Shown piece by piece: positions 11,888 through 24,058 of a DNA stretch of 64,000 bases. A program made the position numbers and the translations under genes. Below the pieces are notes generated by a model that was not told the DNA's origin, made no database searches, and saw only the letters and a list, made by a program, of their open reading frames with translations. This DNA comes from Zygnema cylindricum (taxonomy: Eukaryota > Streptophyta > Zygnematophyceae > Zygnematales > Zygnemataceae), in contig JBBHKE010001012.1 in NCBI GenBank assembly GCA_037447655.1, positions 27,540-91,539 on the forward strand. Direction: 5' to 3'. The first letter of the stretch is position 1; every line of letters starts with the position of its first letter.

Positions 11888-12887
11888 TGTTGAAAAAGGT
11901 ATTTTCTATATTCAGTCTTTTATCAATCTGTCTATGAAGGTTCTTAAGAAATCCTCACCCTTGTCGTAGTCACTGAGGACTCAAAGAGAGCCGTGGCTGC
12001 CTTAAGCAGTCAGGAAGACAAACCAAGGGAACAAGAGGCAAAGGTCTATTCAAAAGTTAGACGACGAGACTATGATTTGATCGTATGACCTACGGGTTGA
12101 TAAGCCTACGACCTAAACATGCGCCTTATCCGTTAAGTCCTAATGAAAAGTTATATGTATTGGGTGTGTTTCGTATTTAAAAATTGTACCAATCTACATA
12201 CTCCATTTCGCAGATTATGAAACGAAACAACGTTGGGTGTGTTTTGTATTTAAAAATTGTACCAATCTACATACTCCATTTCGCAGATTACGAAACGAAA
12301 CAACGTTGAATTTAAACAGACGCGATTAATTGTCGATTTCCAATCAGACAGCTCACAGTGGAGCCGACGCACCGAAGTGGTCATTTGGCGGTTTGTGAGC
12401 CAATGTCAGCGGATGACACGTGGCAAGCCATAAGTGGACGACGGATATTACGGGAACATCAACCATGGCTCACGGGACGGCCATGTCGTACTATGGTCGT
12501 ACAAAAAGTCCCGCGGCACTTGAACTTCTTGTACTTTACAGTATTGTGATTGGTTAAGTACACTAGTTCTAGGGGGTTTATAGAGGGAATTATGACTTAT
12601 ACTTTTTTTAGGCACCTCTCTCTTTGAGAGACCTTATGTATTTATAGGCCATATTTGGCTGACCATAACTTAATGCTCAAGGGAGCAAATTCAGTGATTC
12701 TTTTTGCATTCGACTCAAGGGAGTCAGGCCTTCACTGAGGTGAAGATTGTTAGAATATTTGCGTGCCAAGGTGACACTTATTCAGTGTGAAAGTCAAACG
12801 AGCAAATATTATCCTAGAGGCTTGATATAAGTAGAGGCTTGATATAAGTAGGACATTCTGTGGGCCAATGGAGGTCATTTAATTACA
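11888..12887 (+). repeat. 3' LTR of element G
   Basis: 1000 bp from TGTTGAAAAAGG to ...AATTACA. It is 74 bp longer than the 5' LTR, chiefly because of an internal 73-bp tandem duplication (12161-12306) and a shorter duplication of GAGGCTTGATATAAGTA near 12822-12855. Confidence 0.9.
12161..12306 (+). repeat. 73-bp tandem duplication in G 3' LTR
   Basis: Two head-to-tail copies (12161-12233 and 12234-12306), each starting TGGGTGTGTTT and ending AACAACGT, differing at about two positions. The 5' LTR has a single copy. Confidence 0.92.
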
Positions 12888-12892
12888 AAAGA

Positions 12893-15800
12893 GCGGGTGA
12901 AGATCGCGAAATCCACTTGTGAGTCTGAAATCTTTTGAAGGGTGTTACTATGGGGAAGGTCCTCTGACAACGCATTACCAACAACCTGGATGACTAAGGC
13001 TGATAGGGCAACATAAAGCCTCTATGCCCTCGTTTGAAGATCCAACACGAAAAACCGATAGGAGGGGAAAGTTCGATGGCAAACCCCGTAAGCACCAAGC
13101 CACAAACTCAAAAGGTTAGAAAGCTCGGGAATAATAAATTTAGGATCACATCATACTATAAGAGATGACGTCGTAAAATTTTGAAAGGTCAACGCGACTT
13201 GTTGGAACAAAAGTCCTAATGGTTAACAAACATATATGACTTTTTCCGTCGGAACATAAAATCGTGGCCAACTACATGGATTTGGAAAGCATAAATGTGA
13301 TAAGCACGCTCGGTTTCGTGTCCCTTTAGTAATGCTCGTACAAATTTTCGTTTTATGTGCAGTTAGTGTGATCTAAACAAAATAGATGGAAGCTATTTTT
13401 GCGTTTTTTTTGAAGGAATATTTTTTCGCCTTATATTCATTTCTATTTCCGTATCCATGTACACAATGTCAATCTGTATGCCAAAGCACAAGAGGCGTAA
13501 ATCTCAAAACTAGCATGAAAAAATTGTCGATACTTATATGCAACCTCACTAGGTCGGAGCACAAAAAGACGAAACGTCAAGATTTGCCGACTGAGGTATG
13601 AGTCGAACAATAACGGATTTGTACATGTCATAGCCACGCTAAATGTGTGAGATCTTTTCCACATCACGCAACTTTGGTGTGCTTAGAGAATAATTGTCAC
13701 GCATTTAGCATTGCATGGTCGTTGCAAGCTACGACTTGTACGAATCCGCAACAGCTAGGGCGTCGCTCTACTTTTCGAACCAAAGTCAGGTCGTCCCTTA
13801 CAATGATCCAATCATCCAATAGTTAGCGAGCTGGAGCAAGCATATAACCATTGACTCGTGACATAAAGCAACAAGAGAAAAAAAATGGGGAATATGAAAA
13901 CATATGTGAATAAATATTTTTACGTTGTCTTACGCGGTTAAAAATATATTTAAGGCATGTAAATTTCTAAAGGAACAATAGAATTCCATGTTCATACGCA
14001 AACCTTCACTATGGGAAGGAAAAGACAAAACGTCGGACAACATGAGCTTGTTATCAGTGTGGCAAATCTTGTCTCTCCACGTGACATGACAATACAGGCT
14101 GCAATGTTAGCTTATGTCAGGTTGCCAAGCCCACGTATTTAAAACAATGACGGCGTGCACACTGACAGAATTGATCATCTAATCTAAACATTTGTCTTTT
14201 TATGCCTTATACTGTAAATGTGCGTTTGAATACTAACAGATTTTATTGTTCTGTTCCGAAATTTTATACCTCTTGTACTTTTTCATACTCATAAAAAAAT
14301 GTTGTACAATTTCTAATATAGGGTAGAAAGGGGAAAAAATAGCAAAAGAATATAGGCGAAAATACCTCCAAAAGTAGAGAATTTGAACTTCAATATACAA
14401 CACAATCAGGTGTTTCAATTGGCGTGCATATAATATGGGCGTAGTAAACAACACTTTTGACGTACGTACGGTATCGATGCGTATCGCGTCGCATAGGTAC
14501 AGTACAATACTGTACATTAGTCAGAGGTCGCAAAAGTCAAAATTTTATTTAACCGAAATCGACCGTTTTTTTTTTCAAAATCTGAGTAGCCGACGCTGGA
14601 TCGGGTTATGTCACGCTCCAAAATTGTTAACCGTTAACCGACCGCGTTTACGGAAATTAAAGTTAATCGAAACTCGACTTCTCGCGACTAACCGTGCCCG
14701 CAAGTAACCGAAAAAGTACAAAATTAACTAATGTACAACGTATGAATAAGCCAATAATTACGATTTGTCGCGTTCCCTTAGATTTGCGAAATGAATAGTG
14801 TTCACACATATTCGTCTGAAAGCCGCGTTTCGACCGTGTGAACGTTCGATTTTTTTACGATTTGTCACATTTTGTATGGTGACCTATATTAGTGTAAGCA
14901 TTTTTGCAACTGACATTTTTTTTACGGACAGTTCATAACTTTTTCGGAAAGTTGTTTTGCAGCCACCAACGGGGTTGGTCCGTAGGTTTTGGTAATTTTT
15001 TTGGCAGTGTGGTTTTTTTTTTTTATTTATCGTCCCATACTGCCTGGTTGGTCAATTTGAGGCTTTATTTAGTGTGGCCCTCAAAATTGCAGACGCTAAT
15101 ATGACAGATTGTCCTTTCGTAAGTTGTGTTATGGGCTTTTCATGTGATCTTTTTAAATCACCTACTTTGATCAGCGACCGTCCGATCGTCCAAATCTGAC
15201 GGTTTAAATAAAAAGTCCCTCAAAACTCACATAAATATTTTTTTTGTCCGATTTTTTTTCAAAATTTAGACATGTCGTTTAATTCTCTATCGATCGATGT
15301 GCAACTCAACCCTGTTCCTATTTTATTTCATTTTGCGGCCAATACAATATGGGTCTTAAGGGCATATTGTATGTTTTGCGTACAATAGGCATATTGTATG
15401 GGCGTACGGTCACCTACTTTTGAACTATGCTTCGTACAGGAGTGTGCACGACGCACACACATACAGTATGCCTACGTTGCGCGAGTTTTGTGCAAAGTTT
15501 TGTGCGCCTACCAAAGGCCTACCATAAAAAAGCCTACTTTTGAACTATGCCGCAGACGGGCGACCGCCGAGATCGGTTTACAAAGGGAATCAAGAAATGC
15601 CGCTGGCGAACCGCGATACTGTACTGAATCATCCTGAAGGCTGAAACTGCGGGTTTTGCGCGGACAATGCTTCCACGCAGTCAAAACGTTGACCAGACCG
15701 TCACTTACGCCGGAAGCCACTACAGTGGCGGGTGCAACAACCGACCCGGTTGACAACTTCATACCATTTACTATGTATACCTTGACCTTGGAATCTTCTT

Positions 15801-17216
15801 TTCGACCATCTTTCGATTCATGTTTCCGACTCAAGAGTAATGCTACCTAAAATTTCAGTGATTAACGATAATAACTGTGAGTGGTGTAGTTATTTGACCT
15901 TTCGTTCATTAGAGTTGTCCTCCAACTCTAGGTGAGATTGTTTTCGGAACGAAGCATCCACGCCATTTTACGTAATTTGGATTATGTTTTATCAATGCTC
16001 AATATGTTTCCAAAGTCTTTTTGCTGTCATATTCACAAAATAATCAAATAATGTATTTACTGATCGTATGACGGTTGCATACACTGGTTGCGATCAGTAT
16101 TAGATATTTTTCGGGCGGTAAAAGACGTCGAACTTTGTGATCGTTTGTCATATTACTTTCTGAAGCAAGCACTTGAAAGCTAACGGTCTGACCTTCGGAT
16201 CGTGATGTCACGATCGAAAATCGGAAGATCTCTATGATGGGAGATAGTACTTTTCAACATCTCAAAAATGTTTAAAACTCTCACTACGGAGTTGACCACA
16301 AGAGCTCTTACTCTCTTTGACTGTTCGGACCAACACCATGACTACTAAAAAAGTTCTCCACGCCTCTAAATACTTTCGGCAATCTTAGAGTAAAATGCCC
16401 GACACTAATGTAACTACTCAAAGTCATGCCACTTTGTTAAAGTATGATAATAGTGTATTGTAGTTTTATCCACCAATAGTAATAAGTGCTTGAATAGTAC
16501 CCACGATAGTATAGATGCCCATACAGTTTTTACTGTTTTGTTAAAACCGACCGTATATAACTAATACGCTTTCACAAATGTTTACGGAAAATCCTGCCTT
16601 ATTCCGTATATCCCTTCACATGGAAACCGTGCCTGTTGTAAAGCCAAAAGCCGTGAAACTACGAAGTATTATTTCAAAGGTTCCAATTATACTTTACCCC
16701 ATTTCATGTCGGAAACCTATCCTCAAATTAGAAACAAAAAAGGGACTTTCTACATACGATGTATACAATTGTAGTGGAGAGAATCAAACCTTCTTTTTAA
16801 GCGGCTCACATTAGCATCGAATTTGTCTGTTTTTTTAGTTTTTATTTTTGGAGACGGTGAAAGTATACAAAATAGGGTGGATCAATCAACAGTTTCTAAA
16901 ACCAAATGTTTGAACTTTGAGTGACGTGACTAAACCAAACTTGTAGCGAAAAGAATGTTGGGACAATATTCATAACAATACTAGTCGTTATTACTATAAT
17001 GCTAGAACCAACACTAATTAAGGAGCGAGAGATGCTTACGGCAAGCCACACATCAAGAAAAGAAACCAAAAGAAGACAAAAATGCAAGAACAAAAAAAAA
17101 CCTACTGTAGAATACGATGTTCACCACAAGAGACAAAACGAAAAAAAAAAAAAATCGGTAATACAATTTCCAATTCCTAAATTTTTCCAAATTTTCTCAA
17201 ATTTCTCAAATGCCAA
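12893..17216. other. Gene-free region between G and the GlnRS 3' end
   Basis: Mixed AT-rich sequence without a supportable gene. It holds scattered imperfect inverted repeats (for example around 14460-14520, with GTACAGTAC...GTAC), poly-A/T runs, and one minus-strand open frame treated separately (15508-15834). Base composition is less microsatellite-rich than the GlnRS introns. Confidence 0.5.
15508..15834 (-). CDS. Unrecognised open frame (108 codons), doubtful
   Basis: A minus-strand frame begins with a lysine/aspartate-rich stretch. It passes into a more balanced segment (V-K-V-Y-I-V-N-G-M-K, then a valine/alanine/glycine-rich stretch near 15700-15760). Composition is more protein-like than neighbouring frames. 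However, there is no recognisable domain, no splice partner that I could identify, and a tryptophan-ending tail that runs to a stop. It could be a decayed exon or chance. Confidence 0.15.
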   Translation of the reverse strand: MSRKHESKDGRKEDSKVKVYIVNGMKLSTGSVVAPATVVASGVSDGLVNVLTAWKHCPRKTRSFSLQDDSVQYRGSPAAFLDSLCKPISAVARLRHSSKVGFFMVGLW

Positions 17217-20200
17217 CTACTTCCCCCCAAATTTTGGATAAGATTCTCGCAAAGTTACGGTACGATTAAAAACAAGATTACCCGGTTTGCTGTCCGAATC
17301 TACACAAAAGTAACCTGTAACAAAAAAAAAAAAAAAAAAATCGAGAAAACACAAAAAGACATGAATATCCACTTCGAACCTCGTACTTAAAAAAGGTGTT
17401 AAGAAAACAAAGTCAAAATGACCTTTGTGTGTCCATTAAATAAACGGTCTCGATCATTATTACTGTGGCTTTTGAGACCAAGTTGATACTTTGTTTACCA
17501 TTGTCAATCCACATTAATTTTGGGTGTTCTAAACTAACTCACCTTCTGTTCCATACAAAAGATGATAACTTTGTCCCGACTCAATAAAAGAAGAAGTAGA
17601 AGCAAAAGAAAAAGAAGAAGAATAAAAAAAAACACCCATTAAAGAATTTACTGCCCATCGCTGTTAGTGTAAAGGAAGTATTAGTGTAAACGCGAAATGA
17701 GAATGCACAATTCTGATTTAGAGTAGGAGAATGTGACAGGTTGCAGTCACTAGTTTGTATTTTTGGTTGAAAAAACCCTTCTTTGTATTTGTTTAACACT
17801 AAAAACGATGGACGGTGAAGTATCGAATATCGACACTGAATATGTACTTTTTTAAAGGGTCTTGATAATCGATACATCATGCTGATGACTAATATTGCCG
17901 ATTATCGTGAAATACCATATGGATATCGCAAAATCTCATCCATATAAGTACTTTATTTTCGTACTGTTCAAACAGTTTACTTCTTAAGCTATTGAGGCTG
18001 AATTTTTTTCTCAAAAAGGTACGCTACACTGTACCATACAGTAATGACTTGTCGTATAAAACACTTTGCATGTACCATAGGTTTGACTTTGTACGTTGAT
18101 TTTCATTTTTCAGATCATATGCGGAGAATTTCTGGCCAATCATGTGTTCGGTCAAGAATTATTCTTATTATTCTCTCTCTTTTTATTTGGTATAGATTTA
18201 TACACTTTTCGGTCGTTTTTTTTTGGAGATCGTGATGTCAGTATTACGATTTTTACTGGTAACGCGATATCGTTTGCGATTTTGATAGGTATAAAACACT
18301 TCTGACGACTGTTTAAATTGTAAACAAAATAAACGATGGTACTTTTGCTATTTGGGAAATCAGCATTATCATTGGCTTCGCATAAAAGACGTGTAAACAA
18401 CCATTTTTTTTTGCAAAAAGTAAAAATAATAAAAAACTTGGGAATTTCCTTCAGGGTTTTTGGAATTCGCGAGGTTCTTCTGTGATTTTAAGGTACTTCC
18501 ATATTTTTGCAAACTTGTTTTTAAGATTTATCTAGAGTTTTAAAAGGTTTTTTCCGCAGCTTTTTAGGTTGTCTTAGCCTTATGTTTTTCAACAATTTTT
18601 ATTTTTGTACTTTTTGATGTCTTTAGATTTGCAAAAGCAAAAATCGAGAAAACCAATTCCTAGTGAAAAAAGCAAAACCACGTCCGGACAAATTATTTTT
18701 TATTCTTTTTCATCAATTGTATGATTATTACTATTTTACCATAACATTATTTTTTCACTTACCGATTCTTTCGAACTGGAATTTGCTTTCAATTTCGGCA
18801 TTTTCCAAAACCGGAACGGCAAAAGCGTCTTTTATGACCTCCATGGATTTAGGGTTCAGATCTTTCAGCCAATCATCGCCAAGTTCGTTTGGATTCTGTG
18901 AAAAAGACGAAATTACGGATCAAAAAATCGGCATGAAAATTGCACAGTAGGTTTACGTATTTGTTTTGCCTTTTCTTTTTCCTTTTTATTCTGATTTTTA
19001 TTGATCTTAAATTTTTCGGAAAGTTTTACTCAAATTAATTCTAAAAAAACTACCGAAATTCATAAAAAAAATGCTCAAAATTTCTTAAGTTTCCCCGACA
19101 AATTTAAGAAACAGAAGAAAAAAAAATCTTATAGAATCGAAAAAAAAAAAAAATGAATTGAATGAAATACCTTATACCCCAAATCATCCCTTTTGTTTCC
19201 CTTACCTCCGACATAAAAAGTTTCTCGATAAGTCGAATTTCCACTTTGAGGGGGGGGGGCCCTCCGGCCTCTCCCGCATTTCCTACCCAGTGGATAACCT
19301 TTAAGAAAATAAAATAAAATTAAAAGAAAAGAAAAGAAAGGAGAGAAAAAGGGCGAAAGGGCGGGGAGAGGGGGGATAGGGCAGACCAGATAAGCGAGCA
19401 GAAGAAAAAAAATTAGCCTGAATAAAAAAAATAGTAGAGCACCACACTAATTATGTAGCAAAAAAAAGAGGCAAAAAAGGAAAAAAAAACACACCCACAC
19501 ACAAAAAAAAGGGATTTCACGAAATTGTTTATTTGATTGTTCATTTTTCTTTTTTTTCTTTTTACCTTTTCCCTTGACCATCACTAATTAAGGTGCGGAA
19601 GCCAACAAATTCTTAACTATAAAGTTAGAAAAAGTCAACCGTGGAATTCTCAAAACAGAACATGAAAGAAAAAAAAAGAAAAAAAAAAAGAAAATTGAAA
19701 CACAAAAATGCGGACGACCCGAGAAAGCAAAAACAACAGAAATTGTATTTTTATTTATCTTACCCCTTTAGGTTTTGTACTTTTCGCGGGATCGTATTCA
19801 GCAAAAACCTCTTTTACTGTGCACCCATCCTCTTCAAAAACCACATTGGTGCATTTAATCGGGTACGCATATCTGGAAACAAGCTCCAGGGGAAAATAAA
19901 ATAAAAAATGAGAGAGGGAGAGGAGAGGGAGGGAGAGGGGGTGAGGGAGGGGCGAGGGGGAGGGGGAGGGGGAGCGAGAGGGAGAGGGAGAAGTAAAATA
20001 TTTCAAAAACAAAACGAAACCCTGTTGTTGATGGAAAAAAAAGGCAAGAAATGGACTTGAAAACCTGAAGAGATAATGATGTTTTTTGTTATTTTGTTGA
20101 AAAAGCGTAATACACTTTATTAAAAGCTTGAGAGAAACAAAAACAGGGTTAGTGCCTAAAGTGAAGCTTATAAAAATTTGTGTAAAAAAATGATTTAATA

Positions 20201-21472
20201 TTATCTCTGCAGCTCTATTTTGCGGTACAACTGGTTATTCTTTCACACACTACTGACTTCATATTCTATTAAAACTATTTGAAGTCGTTCCCTGCTTTGA
20301 GTGCCTATATTCCTTCTTTCTATCACACTATGTTTTTTGTTTATTCGGTTATTGGTTCAACTCTATTTTATCATTATTATTATTATTATATTTATGCAGT
20401 TAATTTCAAATTATATCTCACCTCAACATAACAGTTTTTCCCGGTGCCAATCCATAATAATCTTTTTTGTCTTCTACCCGAAAATCCGACGCTTCGATAA
20501 AAACTTCTCGACAAAACGGCACCTAAAAAAGGCGATAAAAAAAAGAAAAAGAAAAAGAAACCTTTTTGAAAACATACATCGGCATTTCATTTCGAATAAA
20601 AAGAATACAAAAACCCTTAACTTTTAGTCACATGTTAATAAGAAAGGAGATCTATGATACAAAAAAAGGCAAACAAAGCAACAGAAAAAAAAGACAAAAC
20701 ATTAAAAGTAAATAAGTAACCTATTACGAAAGGTAATATTAAAAATGAATGAGAAAAGTAAAAAAGGCAAGCTAGAGATGAAAAAGAAAAAAGAAAATAA
20801 AACCAATTGCTTACCTTGTATGTGGAACCTTCCTCTCCCTCCTTTGCATCAGGCCAAAATTTCGCTTCCATTTCTTCGATTTTTCCCTCCGGAAAATTTT
20901 GAATCACCACCTAAAGAAGTAAAATAGCGTTCAGCTTCTTAACTCAAACAAAAACATTTTTTCCTTCATCCAAAAAAATCAATCAGCAACAAGTTGTGAA
21001 TAAGTCGATGAATGTCAAATTATGTTTTGTAATTGTTTAAAAAAAAACAGCAATGAATTTCCCAATCGATTCTGAGAGGTTTTTGAGAAAACCGATTCAA
21101 GAAAAAGAAAAAGAAAAAGGAAAAGAAAAGAGAGAGAGAAAGAGAGACCATCTGAGTGGCTTATATTTCCATTTAATGAATAATATGCCTTTCAATACGC
21201 CTTTCAATACGCCTTTCAAACTTTTTCGACTTCTTTATTATAACATCAACTTCTATATACGCTTGTTTATTTGTAACGAGACGAAGAATGTTCAACACAC
21301 CAAAAGACGAACTTGAACCAAATTTTAATAGATATACCCCTTTATGACCTACATTTATTTGAGAGACTTTTTTACCTTGAGGGGATGGAGGACCACCATG
21401 GCTCGCCGAGCTCTCCGGTTCAAATCGTCTCTTACGAAATGCTCCAGAAGCTCCACTCGAATCACGTTGTCG
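17217..21472 (-). CDS. QARS: GlnRS exons 17-23: anticodon-binding beta-barrels and C-terminus
   Basis: Exon 17 ends A-M-V-V-L-H-P-L-K. Exon 18 has K-F-W-P-D-A. Exon 19 has [11 protein letters not shown]. Exon 20 has Y-P-I-K-C-T-N-V-V and E-Y-D-P. Exon 21 has I-H-W-V and [11 protein letters not shown], with a ten-base C-run kept in frame. Exon 22 has F-A-V-P-V and F-Q-F-E-R-I-G. Exon 23 gives [20 protein letters not shown], and a short G-G-K end before TAG at 17217. Intron 22 is about 1.45 kb. Confidence 0.93.
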
Positions 21473-23939
21473 CTGAGGGAGGGAGAGAGAGGGAGGGAGA
21501 GAGAGGGAGGGAGGGAGGGAGGGAGGGAGAGGGAGAGGGACAAGAGGGAGAGGGAGAGGGAGGGAGAGGGAGGGAGGGAGAGTGAAAGAGAGAGAGAAGG
21601 GGGGAAGGGGCGGAGGTGCAGGCGTAGAGGGAGGGGGAGGGGCAGGGGGATGGGGCGACAGAGAGGTATTGAGTTAGAAGTAGTGTTGGGTATCGAAGAC
21701 CTATTGCCGATATTCGATATATATCGAATTTTAGGTATCCGATAATCGATATATCGAATCCATGTACCTAGAAGCTAAATATCCGGATATTTATGCGATT
21801 TTATTTATTTTTCCGATTTTTTTTTTTCAACCCCCCCCCACCCACCCCCCCCCCGTGGCGCGCGCTCAGTGGGGGGGGGGGGGGGGGGGGGGATCCGTAC
21901 GATTTTCCGTACGTGAACTGTACGGACACCCATTTTTTGCGATATATATCGCGATAATTTATGTTGGTCCCGGTACGATATATCGAGGAGTCTGCTTGAT
22001 CGATATTCGATATATCGAATATCGAAATTATCGCGATATGAATTTACCCGATACCCAACACTAGTTAGAAGACATGACGACCAAAACGATAGGACGTGGA
22101 AAGTGAAGTAGAAGAGGGGAGGAGGACAAGAACTTTTTGTTTTACGTTTCCTTCTGATTGATTTTTTGAGAGGTTACAGTACAGAGAGGATAAGAGAATG
22201 TTCCAAAAGAAAAAGTCCCGAGAACAACCTCTTGGGACTCAAAGACCTTTTGTGACTTTCAAGAGTCACTTGTCTCTGAGGTGAAAGGACCAAGAAAAGG
22301 GAAAAAAAGAGAAGAAAAAAAAAAAAAAAAAGGAAAGGTGACGAGATTTTTGTCTCATCTGTCGTGAAGCAGATCTACTAGGACTCTACACGCTAGACTC
22401 TAGACCCTAGTATAGCTAGAATAAGACAAACAACATAGGACTTCTTTTAGAAAAAAAAAGTCCAGAAAAAACAAAAAAAGAAAAAAAAAAGGGGCACATA
22501 TACATATAAATTCCTTACCTCCTCGTGATTCCCACGGCCCTACAGAAGGCATTTATGGCCTCGGGAGTTGCTCCCCTTCTTTTCAGACCGGCCAGAGTCA
22601 TGAGGCGGGGGTCGTCCCATCCTCGCACTCTCCCCTCCGATACCAGCTTGTGGAGCTAGGGTTGGGGGAGGGAGAGGGAGGGAGAGGGAGGGAAGAAGGG
22701 AGGGAGAGAAAAAAGGAGAGAGGGAGGAGGGAGGGAAAAAAAGAAGTGAGGGAGGAGGGAGGGAGGAGGGGAGGGAGGGAGGGGAAGCGGGAGGGAGGGA
22801 GGGAGGGAGGGAGGGAGGGAGGGAGGAGAGAGGAAGAGAGAAAAAGAGAGAAAATGAAAGAGGGAGAAGGTGGAGAATGGGGAGGGCGAGAAAAAAGAGA
22901 GAAAGTGAGACGGGAGAAGATAAATGAAGGGAGGGAGGGAGAGAGGAAGGAAACGAGATGGAGAAGGTATGTAGAAGGAGAGAAAGATGGGAAGAAAGAG
23001 AAGAAAATGGAACAAAAAGGAAGAAAAAAAAGAAGTAGAAAAAACAAAAAGGAAGGGAGAAAAGGATATGAAGAGTGAAAGGGAGGAGAGAGGGGAAAAG
23101 TAAAAAAAAAAGCAAGAAAAACAGGAGAGCCTGCTTAAAAAAAAAGTCGAAAAGTGCAAAAAGTAAATAAAAGCAAAAAAGAGATCCGAAAAGTGAAAAA
23201 ACTTGATTAAATAAAAAAAAGATAAAAAAAATGAAAAAAAAAACGGAAGGGGCATATCTCCCAGTCTTCCATTTAAAAAAGACTAACTTTAAAAATAATA
23301 TATATATAGATAAAAAAAAAAAAAAATCAAACGGGATTTTATCCCCCTACCTTTCGCTCAGAATGAATCCTATCTAAACCACAAAATAATAGAAAAAAAG
23401 GCGAAAAAAAAGCCAAAAAAAAAAAAAAAAAACGTGGAAAAATTGATAGGAAAAAGTTGGAAAAAGGGGGGGGGGGGGGGAATTGGGCATAAAGGGGGTT
23501 GTATTTTCGTACTTTTCTTTTAGAAAGTACGGTATTAGTGATACTGAGTCTGGCATATTCCCACACATGAGGGTGGTATAACCCCAAAGCCTCCAAAAGC
23601 CAATAGTAGGAGGCCCTTCTGGTCTCAAATTCCAAAGTACAAAGCTGTATTAAGAAAGGAAAAAAAAAAAAGAGGGAGAGGAAGAGAAGGAAGAAGTAAT
23701 AAGGCAAAGGAGGAAAAAGAGGCAAAAATGTGAAAATGCATGTGTATTGTGAAAATGAAAACTGACAAATATAGTAGTGGTGGAATGGGAAACGGTTTTT
23801 TTTGTTTTTTTCCCCTTCGTTTCACAGTTGAAGAATGTGCAACATTTTATATGTAGATACATCAGTAAAGAAGCAAGGGGAGGGAGGGGAGGGAGATGGA
23901 GAGGGAGAGGGGAGGGGGGGAAGGAGAGAGGGAGGGTAG

Positions 23940-24005
<66 letters not shown>

Positions 24006-24024
24006 GGGGAGAGAGAGAAGGGGG

Positions 24025-24058
<34 letters not shown>

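Larger units (their letters stand above)
2408..12887 (+). mobile_element. Ty1/Copia element G, decayed, host of element F
   Basis: A complete LTR element bounded by the 5-bp TSD aaaga (2403-2407 and 12888-12892). The 5' LTR is 2408-3333 and the 3' LTR is 11888-12887. LTRs begin TGTTGAAAAA and the 3' copy ends in CA. Domain order is Gag, protease, integrase, RT, RNase H, as expected for Copia. Many stops and frameshifts show that it is old. The reverse transcriptase is interrupted at 6670 by element F and resumes at 10844. The frame across that junction restores the Copia motif region I-S-S-x-x-S-I-Y. Confidence 0.92.

Noticed and set aside
22540-23255. Proline/serine/leucine-rich and glycine/arginine-rich open frames up to 200 codons
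   Set aside because: They are translations of GGGA/CCCT microsatellites in GlnRS intron 15, without start context or domains.
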